Of a DNA stretch of 64,000 nucleotides, positions 43,041-58,000 are shown piece by piece. The stretch's first letter is position 1. Each line of letters begins with the position of its first letter. The notes under the pieces are model-generated. The model worked only from the letters and a program-made list of their open reading frames with translations. It did not search any database and was not told where the DNA came from. Made by a program: the position numbers and the translations under genes. This DNA comes from Helicoverpa zea (taxonomy: Eukaryota > Arthropoda > Insecta > Lepidoptera > Noctuidae): positions 9,300,001 through 9,364,000 of the forward strand of contig NC_061458.1 of the NCBI RefSeq assembly GCF_022581195.2, read 5' to 3'.

Positions 43041-46000
43041 TCATATAGCGCTCGCTTTGACATGTTTAGTGGAAAGGAATTTTTGTTCAATGGACCTCCG
43101 CGGGATGCCGCTGACCTTCTTGGGCGAGGTGTTACAATTTATGGATGACGGCAGAGACTTGTAGCCGCCGTCCGAACTGTAGTCCGTGTCGGTAGACTGA
43201 CCGGTCAGGCTCGGACTGTGCCGGGAGACGCTCTCCTTGCTACTGATCCGGCCATTATACAAATCACCGTACGAAGTATGATGCTTGATCATTGGCTCTT
43301 CAATCACGATGTTCTTTGTAAGAGTGCGTTCTGTTGTCGTGTATTGGTTCTGAAAGTTCTCTATCGAACGAGATCTGTTGGAGTATAACGCCCTACGGTC
43401 AGATTTGTCCCCCACAGAGGAGTCTCTTTTTATATATCGGCGGTTGTTGTCAGAGTTCGCGAGGGCTTGCAAATACTTAGTACCGACGCGGCTGTTAGTC
43501 TTCAACTGCACGGTGTCGGCACGTTTGTCTACAATATTCTCGTCTCCATTAACAAGTCCGTTCACTTTCCTAACACCACACTGGCATTTGTTCACAGTCC
43601 CGTTGGTAACAGGTCTCTTAGTCTTTTGTGCTTCACTATAAGACGGCAGCTTCCTCACGCTAGCTTGTTCATTCCAACTGCGAACACAAAATTATCGGTT
43701 AATATCAATTCTTTAAGATAATCATGATCAGCGTTTGAGTTTTAGAAACCTCGTTTATTAGTCACGATTTCAACTGCAAAATTAGATTAGCTTTCGTTAG
43801 GGTGTTTATGAATGTGTTCCTCACCTTTATATTCTGTCGAGGCAGCGTGCAACACAGAGACATATTTCATAATCAAAGTAAATTAAAATGTTATATGTGG
43901 TTATATGACAAAAAAGTGAGAAAACCACACGACTATATACCTACAGTCAAACAACACAAAAAATCGTCACTAACTGCCTAAACCAAGCCAATTGATTGCC
44001 TAGTCAAGTCAATGTGCCAGAAGTGCCGTGCTTCACACAAAACATCCTAACATGCTGAAACTCTTCGTTGTCAGTACTATATAGCACCATCCTTTTCTCT
44101 CTATCACAACCCCAATCATCAAACCTTGCATTATTGTCTTTTTTTAGCCTTTTAGTAACGCTTAGGCACTTTACACACTATTTACATTTTTATTGTTGGT
44201 TTTTTACCGAATCGTTATATGCAAATCTTCATGCAAACTAGCAGTGATGAAGTCACTTGATGTATTTGTAGCAATATTCGTCGATGTCCCTATCGGAGAC
44301 GAGGAACACGGCTCCGTCGTCGGTCCGGTACAGCAGATGCAGTAAGCACAACACATTGACGGAACACAAGAGGCAAACAGCGAGCAAACAGTCGAGCCAC
44401 GCTACCTGATCCGACGGACGAACACGACCACCACCCAAGTGGAAACTGCCGCCACCAATATCCAATGACGACATTTTTTCAATGAAAATCCAATTCGGAA
44501 TTTAAAGCAGCATGTGAGGAAATTAGAACAAAATGAACATTTTGAAGGACCTGATGATGATGACAAATTATAGATGATATTGATGGGTACGCCACTTCTT
44601 GATGAATGATAATAAATACATGAATAATTTAAATCAAAGAAAAATACCAGTGAAATAGGGAGATAAAGTTAATGTTATTTTACACATGGATGTTGGTGCA
44701 AATGTCATTTTTTTATTCATGTAGTCTTTGAATATGATGATCCATTTGGAATTGTTTAAGTTTGACACTAATGCTTGGCTCTTAGACACGGTATGTTGTA
44801 CGAGTGAGGAACAATGATCTTTATATTGTGACATGTATGAGGGGATAATGGGCGGTATGTACATCAAGATGATAGATGAATGCAGTGTGTGATAAATGGA
44901 CTTTATTGTAGCGAAGATAAACCTAAAACAATAAATAAAAATATTGGATAGATGGTGGAATAAATAAAACGTAATAGTGAAGGGAAAGTTAGTATGACTA
45001 AATAAAAAGAAAGTGAGGTAACTGTAGGAGATAATGTAGAAGCAATAAGTGTTTCACTCAGTGTAATACAAGTGTAGTGCGTTGTAATGTTTAGGATGCG
45101 GTTACCTCACTAATCCGGAATTGTCAGAACTCGTTAACGCCGAGCTCATCGGCGGCCGCAACTGAAATAGAAAACCACATACATTTCAACTATTGTTTGC
45201 GAAACAAAGTCATGTGTCATATGATGACCTAGATTTTAAATACAATGCATTATATGAAACAGTTTTTCAAATGTATTATTATGTTTAAAAATAAACTTTT
45301 ATTAATTCTCTAACTTCACAGTCCCCGTAATTCATTCCATCCTTTCTCTTCGTTTCCTTGGACCTTTTTCATTTCAGCCTATTATAGGCTTTCAAAAACA
45401 ACGATATTTGGGAAACCTACAACTTGAATTGGTAGGTTTCCCAAATATCGTCACTAGGCTTTAAAACTGAATTTTAAGCACTTAGCAAAACTATTTTATT
45501 TGAATTTGTGGGGTTTCGCAACGTTTTATTACAGAGTTTTATGTTTTTTTCCTCTTAGGTTGTTCTGGTAACTGGGTTGACAAAGTCAGATAGGAAATCG
45601 CTCCTTGTAAAACACTGGTACCTACTCAGATGCATCCGTATAGACTGGAAGCCGACCCCAACAAAGTTGGGAAAAGGCTCGGGAGATGATGAGTTTTATG
45701 TGGGTATCCTTCTTAGTGTAAATTGTTTATGAAATGCCATGGTAATAAGTGAGTAGGTACATACCCGGTCGGTCTGCGTGGCGACGTTGCAGGTGTCGTC
45801 CTGCCTCGGCTCGTGGGTCTCGGCCATGCGCAGCATCTGCGCCTGCAGCACGCGCACCAGCCGGTCGCGCTCCTCCAGCTGACTCTGTAACAACGAACAA
45901 CATATTGGTTAGCAAAGGTCACAGCTCATCGTTGGATAATACTGGACTGGACTTCGTCTTACGTCCGTTCCCAATAATTAGTTTTTTTATTTAATCTTTT

Positions 46001-49000
46001 CCATTCAGGCAACAGGCAAATGGCCCATAGATAGGTACAGATAATATATCTGTCTGTTGTTGTCCGTTGTCTTGCTCACTAGAGTTAGGAATTTGATGTT
46101 ACTTTGAGGTAAATAAAATTATATTTCTCGGAAGCAAGTCAACGGATAAATAGAATATTGGGAACAGCCACAAGGCAAATCCGGGTATCTCAAATTGCGA
46201 GGGGCACTAACATGATTGGATTATAAAAAAATAGCCTATAATCATTTATTTGACGACCTCGATGGCGCAATAGTCATCAGGCCGGACCGCCGAACCTGAG
46301 GTCCCGGGTTCGATTCCCGGCTCGGTCGACATTTGTGTGATGAGCATGCTTGTGGGTCGTGGTCTGGGTGTTACAATATGTATTTATAAATATGTATATA
46401 TGTAGCTATATGTAGTTTATCAGTTGTGTTAGCACCCATAACACAAGTTAATTAATAACTTACCATGGGGCTAACCGATCGTGTGTGAAAAGGTGTCCCG
46501 ACATTATTTATTTATTTATTTTATTTTATATCATCTCCTCCGTCCCCATCTCAAACTCGTGCCAAACTGAATGGTGGTTTGGAAAATCGCGCGAGACTGC
46601 TGATCAGATACCAGTGTAAGGTGCCATCGCGTCTCATGATTTCTTTCTCAAGCGGAGGTAATTACTTAACTCACCTGATACTACTGTTCAGTGGCCTAGC
46701 TAGACGAAACCAGATTGACTCATGCGTTCATATCCAGTTTCAAAATAAGCAATTTGATTTATAGTTTATTGCTATATCGTTAAAAAATTATGATGGCCAT
46801 ATTTTTTTACACTGCCCTCAATATTTAATGAGAATTCTTTGGCTATGAGAATGGCAAATAGGTCTTTATAACGGGGTTCAAGTTATCATCAAGAATCTAG
46901 AAACTATTCGAGTCACATAGTGAGCAAGCACCATTGTGACACGCTTGCTCATTGTTCACATTACTTTCGCATAAGGTTAATAGCTAATTTTGATCATTTC
47001 TTGCTGATCTCCGTAAATATACTTGAAAATAAAGTTTCTGATCGAATTACCTAATTGTATTATCCGTGACCGTAGTCAGATATTTTAGGAGCCAAGAGAG
47101 ACAAGGATTAGCCTCAACCCTTGTCATAAGTTTAATAACTAAATTATGACCTGTCGTTAAAGTAATTTAGGGCTTGTTTATTATAGAGTTCAATAAACCA
47201 GTTAGTAAAGCCAATTAGTTATTTTAAGCGCATTAATTAGATCTACTGCCATAAATGACCGAAGGCCAAGTTTTTGCCGACACTTGTATGGCTTCATGAC
47301 TGGTGATTAGCTAATTAAACCCATAGGAGCTAATGTTGATATAGAACCGTTTTACGAAAATCCTTTTGAGTTGTTTATTTGTTTACTCAGTCTAACTTCG
47401 AATGAAACTACTCTTAGTGTTTTGTGTTTTCATGATACTTTGATGATTGCCACTGTGGCCAAAACTTCGCTGAACCTCATAATGATGTAGATTTGTATCC
47501 CTATTTTAGATACCTGTAATCCTATCAGTATTCTTATCATTGAGGTTCCTTTAGTTTGCCTTAATTAGAACAATAACAATCTTACTTTTCTTTTCGTAAC
47601 CATCATGTAACCATCACATTTACGCACTTACCAAGAGTGTTCGAGAGACTCAATACTCTTTCGGTCATGAACCCAAGAGGGTACATGTAGCCTGTTGATA
47701 TTATTCAAATATTAGCCTCACCTGCAGATAGAGTATCTGTCGGCGCATCTCGGCGCAGGCGTCGGGGTGCAGCGGCGAGGCGGGGGGGCGGCGCCCGTTG
47801 CCGCGCGCGGGGCTCTCCGCGCACGCCGCCAGCAACGGGTCGAGAGTTTCGCTCTGTGTACCATGGAATTGTAGAAAATGTAGTTAGAAATATTGTAAAG
47901 CTAGGTAAAACCCTTCCATCAGATGTCGCGAAAGCTGTAGATTAAAAAAATACATACATATAGCTAGACGGTTTAAGGTGCCCAGTAAGTCTGTTTTTCA
48001 ATCCATTAAAACTCAAGAAATGGATCCTATGCACACGAAGACACCGTTCAGTTCACAAAGATCGCGAACTACTAAAATTATGATTTTTACCCGACTGCCA
48101 ATGACTTAAAGTTGTGGTGTCTAAAAGATTAAAACGCGTGAAACAAAGCTACTTACATACTTATGTGACTCCATTTGACACAAATATTAAAAAATGATTT
48201 CGACTTTCCTTATTAAAAATACATATAAGTAGGTACATCGCTCAAATATAATTGTTGCTAATGTACTTAAGATTGCGTCATAAGTTGCGAACAAGTTGCC
48301 AAACCTCTACAACCTACGCAGACAGGATTAGGATTACCTATAAGCGAACTAAATTCAATTTGAACGAGGCCGTCTATCTTTAGCCTCGTTTTACGGCATA
48401 TCCACTTAAACTTATAAAAGAAATATAGATAGATACAAGGCGCTACCCTTTTAATTAAAACTAATATTACCTATGTCTTCGATTCGTTTCTGAATTCGTA
48501 TATGATCGATGATTCGTGATGAAATTTAATAATTTTGTTTGTATGATTAAATTAAATAATTTCATATGATCCATAATTTAATCAAAGATTTAATTTAAAT
48601 ATTTTCGATAAGCTATTTCATTTATAAAACGAATAATAATTTCTTCTAAATTGTACATACCTAACAGTCCAAAAGTAACAATAACGTGTATCAAGTGAAC
48701 AATTTTATGGCTACTATTTTTAGGTTTTAAACAAATATTGTGCTTGAGGAAGACAAATATATCAGATCTTAATTCATATGCATTAAAAAACATAAGGTGA
48801 TCAAATCCAGAAATACAGCTGCAGACTCGATCTTATCTTAATCACGTTGTCAATGGCATTATTTATTTTAATCTAATGTTGAAAACAGATGTGTCTTAAT
48901 AAAGCGATTGTGAAGCATTTGTATCATCACCAATCTAGAAAACATTATACCCAATCCCACAACCTTGTTAGACCAATGTGTGAAGCACCAAAACAGAAAG

Positions 49001-52000
49001 TATGCATTTGTGAAAACAACGGATTATGCAGGAATTGATGATGAAACGAACTCAGCGATTGTTTATACAGTCGACAGTTTTACCAAGATGTGACCTCGCT
49101 ATTTTATCAGGAAATAATCTCATTCGTGTTATGTATACAAAATATAGTTCATGTTGCAATAAAGTTGAAGGACAATGCGTTTAACATCGTTGTTACATTT
49201 TACAAGCCAAAGGAAAAGGAAGGCACAGACACGTTAATAGTATATTAACAGTTTTAGCATTGAATAGCAAAGTGCAGTGCATCGGTGCGGTATTGCGAAG
49301 GCGGGTTACTTACACTCATCGAATGATGCTCCTCCCCGGGCTGCGTGCGGCAAACAAGGCGATGCAACCAAATAAACATATACGTTACAACACGCCAAAA
49401 CAAATTAAATGTGCCAAGTACAAGCAAATTAATGCTATTTAGTGAAACAACCAGTGCCCACTGAAATGTGACGATGTTCATACACGCTTTACATATCGAC
49501 TTTATATCTTTTCAAGTGAAATTCATCGTTACATGCTTCAGTGGACAGTGATGCAAAATCATATTAAAAAATTAAAACATCTAAATACTGAAAACTATAT
49601 TGGAATAAAAACGAAATATCACTAGATTGGAACTATAATGACGAAATTTCTATTTAATTTCAAGGATGCTTAAGGCAAAAAGTACTGTTTTTAGTCTAAA
49701 GCGTTTCAATAGCACTTCAGTCATTGTCAGATTTCTATCTAGTGTAACTAGGCCAGATATCAATCTGTGCACTGTGGAGTTAAATGCCTGGGATGGGAAT
49801 GTGGACCGATAGAAATAAAGGGGGATGCTTACTTCATACATGCTACCTACATTCATTAGACACTAAAGAAAATAATAACATTTCTATACTACTACAGTAA
49901 ATACCAAAATAAATATTCTAACATGCTATTTCGTTATGCACAACAGAACTAGGAACGTGTAATTTAAACTACTTATTCTAACAAGGAAGTAGTGCTAACT
50001 AATATTGGTTTGCTGAACCAGTGCGTAATTTATTGTAGTCAATCATATTTGAAAGTTAACTGTAAATAATATTAAGACTTAACGCTACACGGCTCTTTTG
50101 CTTCAAGATAATTATAACATCTTAGTAAATTCTTAACCTGAAAGTTTCAGCAAATAAAATGAGAATGATCTAATTAGACGGCCACGAAAGTAAAACCCAC
50201 AATTAATTGGTGTACTTATATGATTCACTATCTCTGAATGGGAACAATTATTGATGTAAATAGCGCAGCAATGAGCAACAGTAGCACAAACCATTAATAT
50301 GCGTGTGCGCTGAAACAGATCATTAAATAGACACAGTTTCATTTGAGACATGAGATACTTGCACACGCACCTACGAAGAAATGAGAACATTATAAATACT
50401 ATTGTAGTAACTATTCTAAACTTATATAAGAGAAGAAATAATTGTGAAAGTGAGTTTTGAGGTAAAGTGGGAAATAATAATGGTATCGTTATTTTACATA
50501 GTCAGCGTTTATCAAACTATCTAATCGTCGCGTAAAAGGAGAATGTAACTGTCCCAAGTGTATGTTCACTGAGTGTACATTAAATTCTCATTTGATATGC
50601 CGTGAGCAATTTACGAGGAGTGGTATGGAAATTCATTTTATGGCAAGGGGATGGTCAGAATGGGCAGTTTGGGGAATTATAGGATTGGAAATGTAATTTG
50701 TGTAGTGTTTTGTTTAGAGACACATACATGCAGGGCATGGTTTAACTGACCTCCTGTAAGACCCGCTTGAGCTGCAGCAGCAGTGTCTTGATGTCGACCA
50801 CATCTTGCAGTAGCGAAGCGGGCGCGGGCGCAGGCGACGCGCTGCCATCACTGATGCCAGCGTCCGACGGCGTCTGCGTCCGAGAGCGCTGCAAAAGCCG
50901 CGCTGTACGAACTGGCAAACTGGCCCTGCAAACATCAATTAACCATAAATTAAAATGTCAACATATTGAACAAGGTTTTTCAATTGAAGTAATTAAGGTA
51001 GAATGAAACCGGTTCACATTATATCCTCGCAATCCGTGACGGATGCCGTTTCACATTTACAAATCCTTAAATTTTTAAACACGAGCTGTTTGTGCTGAGC
51101 GCAATTAATTTTAAATGCGACATTATCCTATCGTGAAACAGCCATATTGATCTTAAATATGAAAAACCTTGTCATCAGACGCAGCTTATCTCATCTCATG
51201 AGAACCGTTATCAATTGTGATATCTGTCTTTTACACATTCCTGATGATTAAGTATATCGAATTGATGCATTATTTTCGTCACCAGTTTATAAATAGGTTG
51301 GCCTTTTTATATTTCCAGCTAATACTTCCCCTAAATTTAATGGGTATCGTAATGGTTTACTGATTTCATTTGAGGTTCTGACGTTGGGCGTGTTCGCGAC
51401 CCGCCTACTCAAATTAATTAGCTAAACTAGGGCGACAAACAGACGTTTTGTCACCTGCTATAGTAAGCTATAATGGTGAAAACAATCTAGTTAATTAATA
51501 TAGACCTAGTCTGCTTCCGGACAAGTAATTAGACTTCTATGAATGAAGTTTTCCATGAAAAAGGAGTGCGTGCCTTTAGCTACGAGAAAGCAACATTCTA
51601 CAGGTTGTTAAGAATGTAGTTTCACATAACTTAAACCATCTCCCTTTAAAAATGTGTCAATGAGTCAATGTCAATGCCTTGATTGATTAGAATAATTAGA
51701 TACAGTCATTATTTGTTTTTCAATTGTTGTTTAGAAGCAATCATAGGTAGGTAGGTACTCGCAGCGGAATATACTACGGGTAAATAAACAAGTAGGCAGT
51801 GTTGTTATTGGAATTCGTTTTAGTAGTCGTAAAAGAATTCGCAAATTGCAAAATAATTTTACTTGCAGTTAAAAGTTAAAACCAACCATTTAGTTACGTA
51901 CCCAGTACGTTAACGAATTGAAGTAAGAAGAATGTTTTCTCGATGACTTATGAAATGGTAACATAAGATCGCCTTACGTGAACAAAAAACTATAATAGAA

Positions 52001-55000
52001 CAAATAAACACATAGGAGATTGTGCAATACGTTATTATGAACTATCGTGGATTACCACAATAAAATGACGTTCGTTCTGTTGGGAAAGAAAACCAATAAC
52101 ATCCGGTTATGAAATCATCAGCCAATGGAGCGTTTAAGAAAGGTAGTGCTAAACAAAAATGAAACAAATGCAATGGACAGACACGCTCTACGCAGACACG
52201 CAAATAAATGAAAATATCTAATTTAATTCGTGTTAGTCATAATTGTTTTTCGTTGTTGTCCTACATGGTAAAGCAAAGTGCAACAAATAAGGATAATCCA
52301 CATAGTTCGGTTGATGATTCAGTAGCAAGTGTAGCGGTGCAGCCAGTCTAACTCATTGCCTCTCCATTGGCCTTGCGATGTTGCTTCGGCCGCCGTATCT
52401 AGCTACTTGGCCTTTCAATGCACACGAAACAGCACTAATATTGCTTATGGAGGGACGAGCTTGTAAATAAAATAATATTCGACTGCAACCTCATTAGGAA
52501 ACGCGAATGCGAAGTAAAGTCATTGAATTCTCGTAATCTTTTGTTTCAATTATGTAGACCGTGTACATGTTCCACATAATAGTTTTATAAACACAGAATT
52601 CTGAAAACACGACACTCAATGATACATAAACCGTTTGATATCGTAAGATAACACTCATGTTTCACCTATAAGATACGATATCGATTTGATTTTAGTACAA
52701 ATATGATACGATTTTGTTTTTAAATAAATGCGTTTTGAGGTTTTTGATGTCACTTTCTAAGTTAAATTACAGAAACCGTTCACAACACACGCAATGATCA
52801 CATTTGTAATGTATTTATTGGCCACCTGTATTGTTTAGCCCTCTGGCTGCGCAGGCTCGGCGCTGGGCTGGCTGAGCGCGCGGCGGCGGGTTCAGCGACG
52901 GCGACGTGGAGGTCGGTCTTCTGTCGTCTTGCACCCAGGTGCTGGGCGTGGCCAGCGGAGCCGACGCTCGCAGACGTGGCCGAAACTGACCGCATGTCGC
53001 GCGGGAGACTTTCACAGCGCGCACGCACGCGGACAACTGAAGTACGGCCGCGGCCCGCGCTATCGGCGCCGCCACCGCCGCTGACGCCGCACCAGCTCGC
53101 CCGGAAAAATCAGATCTCGTGGCGTCGACCCTATCCATTCATGCCGAACGGATCATAATCATCACGCAGTTTTCTTTTTGTCACACTCTAACTATACCCG
53201 CGTACTGTTAAACCTACAAGTTTACGCACCGTGATAACGACACAGTTGCGAAGTAATTGTTTATCATAATGTTCCCCATGACAGCAACATAACCAGGATG
53301 ATACGCGTGTGGCCACTGACTCCTAGTTTGGCAATAGGGGCATGTCAAATGACGCAGCGAGGTGTGTCGGAAAGGGAGAAGGCTGAACGAGCGATTCTAA
53401 TGTCTGAGTCGTCACACCGAGCGTCACGCTCGCTGACCGCGCACTGCCACCATAAGCACTTTCTTTTGCACGTGATTATGTTTGTTTTGTGTCATTATAT
53501 GGATAGATGCCTAACGTATACGTAACGACTGGCCTAAAACACGTAAAATAACACATTTGCAACTATTTACCTCACTTCACTGTGTTACACTTCTCACACG
53601 TTTGGACGGAGGGGTTATCGGAGGGTTGAATAATCACGAAACTATTAGGAGCTTATAGGTCAGTGTCAATGTCTCAACGAGTTTGTTTGTTTTGTACAGG
53701 GTCGCCGGTCTGGTTACCATCCACTAGTGAGTAGAAACGCCAGCGCGCATGCGTCAGTCCGTTCAATAATCACCCCTGGCTCAGCTGATTATTTTTATAA
53801 ACCGATTTCTGCTTCAATGTTCATAGCAGCTGTATAAGTGTTTATAAAAAGAAATGTAATTTAATTATGTAAGTTACATTAACCACCAACTTACTTAAAT
53901 ACAAGCAATTTAGAACGTTGACGTCAACATCGATTTCAGCCCCAAGTTTTCGCCCGAGCATGACGTCATTTTTATAGCTGACAACATTCGTATATTTTCA
54001 TTAAATCGTATGATAAAATTATTTTACTGTCGTTGTCCGCGTCGAGGGAATAATCATCGCTCATATAACTGTTCTCTGTTGTATTTCCATTACATGAGGT
54101 AAAATATTTGCGTAGCGCGGATAGATACATAACGCTTGTGGACCGACGCGAATTCATTTCCCCCTTCAATGGGATAGTACGTTCCGTTATACGTACTATT
54201 TACGGTATAGTACAAGTTGCAGGGGCGGTAATGGAAGCGAGCAAAGCTGTGTCGGTCACGGTTTGGGCTGGCGACGATGGCGGCCAAGCGAAACGCAATT
54301 GTCTAAAAATACGGTAACTTACCATAGGCGCAATTACCATGCTGAAATTATTTAGAACTGCTAGAAAAACATTTTTATTGTAATAATAACGGCATTAGTT
54401 GATTTATAAGAAGCTTGTTATAAATCTTGACGGGCAAAAGTTGGAAAAGGTCAAGGAGTGTCAAACAAAAGGCGCACGTAGGTTATAAGCAAGTAATAAA
54501 CTATGTGCCTAGATTTAATGACGGCTGCTTAAAAAGCTATTAAATATTTCACTCTAGGGTTAAACTTGAATGTCACGCGACTGTTACCACCTGGTTGGTA
54601 ATATACGGCTCAAAACTTAAAGCCTGAAACGACAAAAGTGAAAATGCATATAGACTCAATCCCGTCCACTGACGACCAGTATTTAAAATACAAGTAGGCA
54701 AATAAACTCCAAAATTATTCTCACACTAATTAGCTGCAACTTTAGAAAAACGAAGCTTATCTAATAAATTAATTAAGTGAAAGAACGTTAATTGAACATT
54801 CACTTTTCGCTGCTACGTGAAATTGCTGAAATACAAAAGTTACAATACATTGCAGACAAAAGCGTATGTAATGCATGTTGTTATGAATTATTTATTTGTA
54901 TTTTAGGTACATAACGAATGCAAATATTGTAGATACATAACAAGTGAGGGATATGTAACTAAATGCGTGATCATGCGTTGTTATGTGTATGTAAAGAGCT

Positions 55001-58000
55001 GAGTAATAAAGTAACCCGGGGGAACGGCCGCATAAGAAGCAAGACATGTTCTACTAATTATTACTTTCATTATAATGCGGGTAGCTAACTAGACTGTGTG
55101 CTTTACTCCCTTTAAGCTAGGGATAAAAAATATGGTGGTATTACGGGCGGACGCTGTAATGACTGTTTCGTAAAATACTCTTTACTTTAATTAATCGGAC
55201 GATAGTGTTTATTTTTAACTACGAAGTCATGAATTAAAATAAAAAATAACATTCTACCAGCTATTCTAACTCTATATACATTCCATGTGATGTATTAGGT
55301 ACATTTTGTGGTTAAAGACATAATTCTATCTGGATAAGCCTGCCACACCCTATATTTTACACGTGCTGGCAGATGGATATTGACTAATATTACTCTGGAA
55401 ATATACATGAGAAATACTACTGCAGTTTTTGAAAACTCTGGGAAAAGTTCAATAAATCTACTCTCCTTTACTTCCTTACTGTTTTTTTTACTCAGTTAAT
55501 TTTAGTCCAATCGAATTATGCGACTTTATATTAAACTCGCCCTTCATCGTTTTAAACCTGCACCCTACGAAAACATACAAGGATCAAGGTCACAAACTCC
55601 ACAAGCAGTCGTGCCGGATTGACTACATTAGGGTAAGTCTAATAATAGGTACAGGCAGTCTCCTTGATTACTCGTTAAAAATAAAAAAGGAATCGTAGCG
55701 AAGGAAAATTGACGGGGAACTATTGCAATCTGTTAATCGCTCTATGAGGTAATTAAATACTTTTAGTAACAATAATATTTTCACATTTACAAAGTAAGTT
55801 TCAACGAACTCGATAAATTACACAGCTATAGTTTCCTTGCGGGAATAATACCAGAAGTTATAAGTTAGAATTAGGCTTAATTAATGATGTTCTGTATCGG
55901 CGAGGCGTAATGTGGCCTCGAGGCTCGAGGCAACCGCAGCCCGCAGGCTATTCTATTCAAACGATACAGTACCACTTCTTTCTCACTGGGGAGTCAGGTT
56001 TCCGTGGTCTGCTTTGCTAATGAATACTACGCAATTTGTGCATTGTTCGTGTTTTTGAAACATTAAACTAGAATACATATAAAGTTATAGGCCATTTGCT
56101 GTTTTATTCAGGAAATGGTGTCAATGATATTTTTATATCATAAACATACTCCTGTATTGCTCAGCCAAAATTTATTTAAATCATCTATGGTGCAGAAACA
56201 TCATAAGCTTATGACGTGATTTATGGCCCCAATATTCGTGCTGAAGGTAACCAGCATAAGCTAAAGTCAACATAGGAAATGCAGAGGGAGCAATGCAGAC
56301 GGCGAGACGTTCGCATGCAAGAGTTGTAACGATAAATACTTGTTCATAAAAAAACTTTAAACAAGTATAGCTGTGGTGCAGAGGGAATGAAGAGGGGTTG
56401 GTTTTACCCCAATCTCATACATATATGTAGATGTGGCATTTGCGTGAACATTAACAAGTGCAATGTGCATGTTTGCATTTAGCAATGACATTTAACCTGG
56501 CACGTATAGCGGTTAGCGTACTTTGCAGTCGTTAGATCTTAATGCAGGTTTTGTAAACCACATCTAATGAGTCTACTTTAAATGTGGGAGCTAAAAGTAG
56601 CTGTTCACTCTTAAGAATCTCGTACGCAGAAGGGATAAACTTTAGAATAATTATTGTGAAAATATTTATATAATTTGTGTGCATATAATTTGCATCATTT
56701 TCGCGTACTGACTCTTTGCATTAGATACGTTGAATAACTTTCCATGAATCATTTTTCTATGGTTATTGAACCTGCCAATCGATTTAAGTACGGTGCGTGA
56801 AGACATCAAAACAAGATGGTTTGTTTTTTGTTTTGTTTCACCATTATATCGCATAATGCTGTTATTATGTAAGCATACCTTCTCAACGTATTATTAATAG
56901 AAGATACATTAAAAGCCACCGACGTATTTGAGGTCATTAACTTCTACAATTTAGCGAATAATTGACAGATAGTTCATGAGGAAAATAAAATACGATATAC
57001 AGATTTAAATGATTTTGGCATAATTATAGTATTGAACTTGATGAGATGTCCATAATTATTTTATTATAAGAAGAAACGGTACCAGATATAAATTAACTCA
57101 AGAAATTGGTCAATTAATAATGAAATTGCAATAACTCAGAAAATATAAGCAATTCCAAGCCCCTCAGAACGTTTGAATTGAACTAAATAACTTGATATCA
57201 TAGGTGCTTTTTAGCGATGGCAGTCAGCCAGGAAAATTATGAATTTTACACCTATCATATAGGTCTTTAACCTATTTTCCCAGGTGCATTAACCTATAGT
57301 TATTCCTGTAACGGTAAAGTTCCTAATCTAAACTACCTGCTCACTGGAGAATACAATAAAAAAAATGTACAAAATGATCGAATCTAACCATTTATGTTTT
57401 GTTTTATGGCTAGCAACGTTGTGGGTGTAAGTATCGCAATTCCACCAAAACTATATCCCACGAGAAAACCTTGATTTAGTTTATCGTTGTATCCAATTTA
57501 TAGCGATTTATTACAAAATCGTGCTTCTGTACATTTGATCTAAAATACAGCTGAGCTATAAGTTATTAATTCTAAACCTTATTTATTTTATAGTTTTATA
57601 ACCGCCAATTCACGCAATTTTATGTAAATCAAATTACACAATTAGGTTCCATCTGACTGTTGTCTAGACTCTAGACTAAAAAACCGAAAACACACTTTTG
57701 CATACTTATAGGTAGTCAGTAGTATGTCATTAGTTAGGTTTGCCGTTATAACTAAGCTATTTTTTGTTGGTTAGCTGCCACATTAATCTGAGATCAACAG
57801 TTGCTGTCGGAATGTAACGTGAACTCCAACATCTCGGACAAGGTGCAGTGCTCTTGGCCGGTTTTAGTACTTATTTGTGCTGGGTTATGTCATTCGCATT
57901 TGAAAGTATCAATAAATAACATTGTAAAAGGAAACATTTATCATATTACGATGTCATACGTAAACAAATCGTTTGCGAGAGGATAAAACTGAATTTTAAA

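Noticed and set aside
45696..45994. Alternative frames around 45.8 kb
   Set aside because: Only the frame giving SQLEERDRLVRVLQAQM fits the flanking splice sites and continues the coiled coil.
46254..46330. tRNA-like A and B boxes
   Set aside because: A SINE body and A/T-rich tail follow directly and the cloverleaf is not convincing, so this is a SINE head rather than a tRNA gene.
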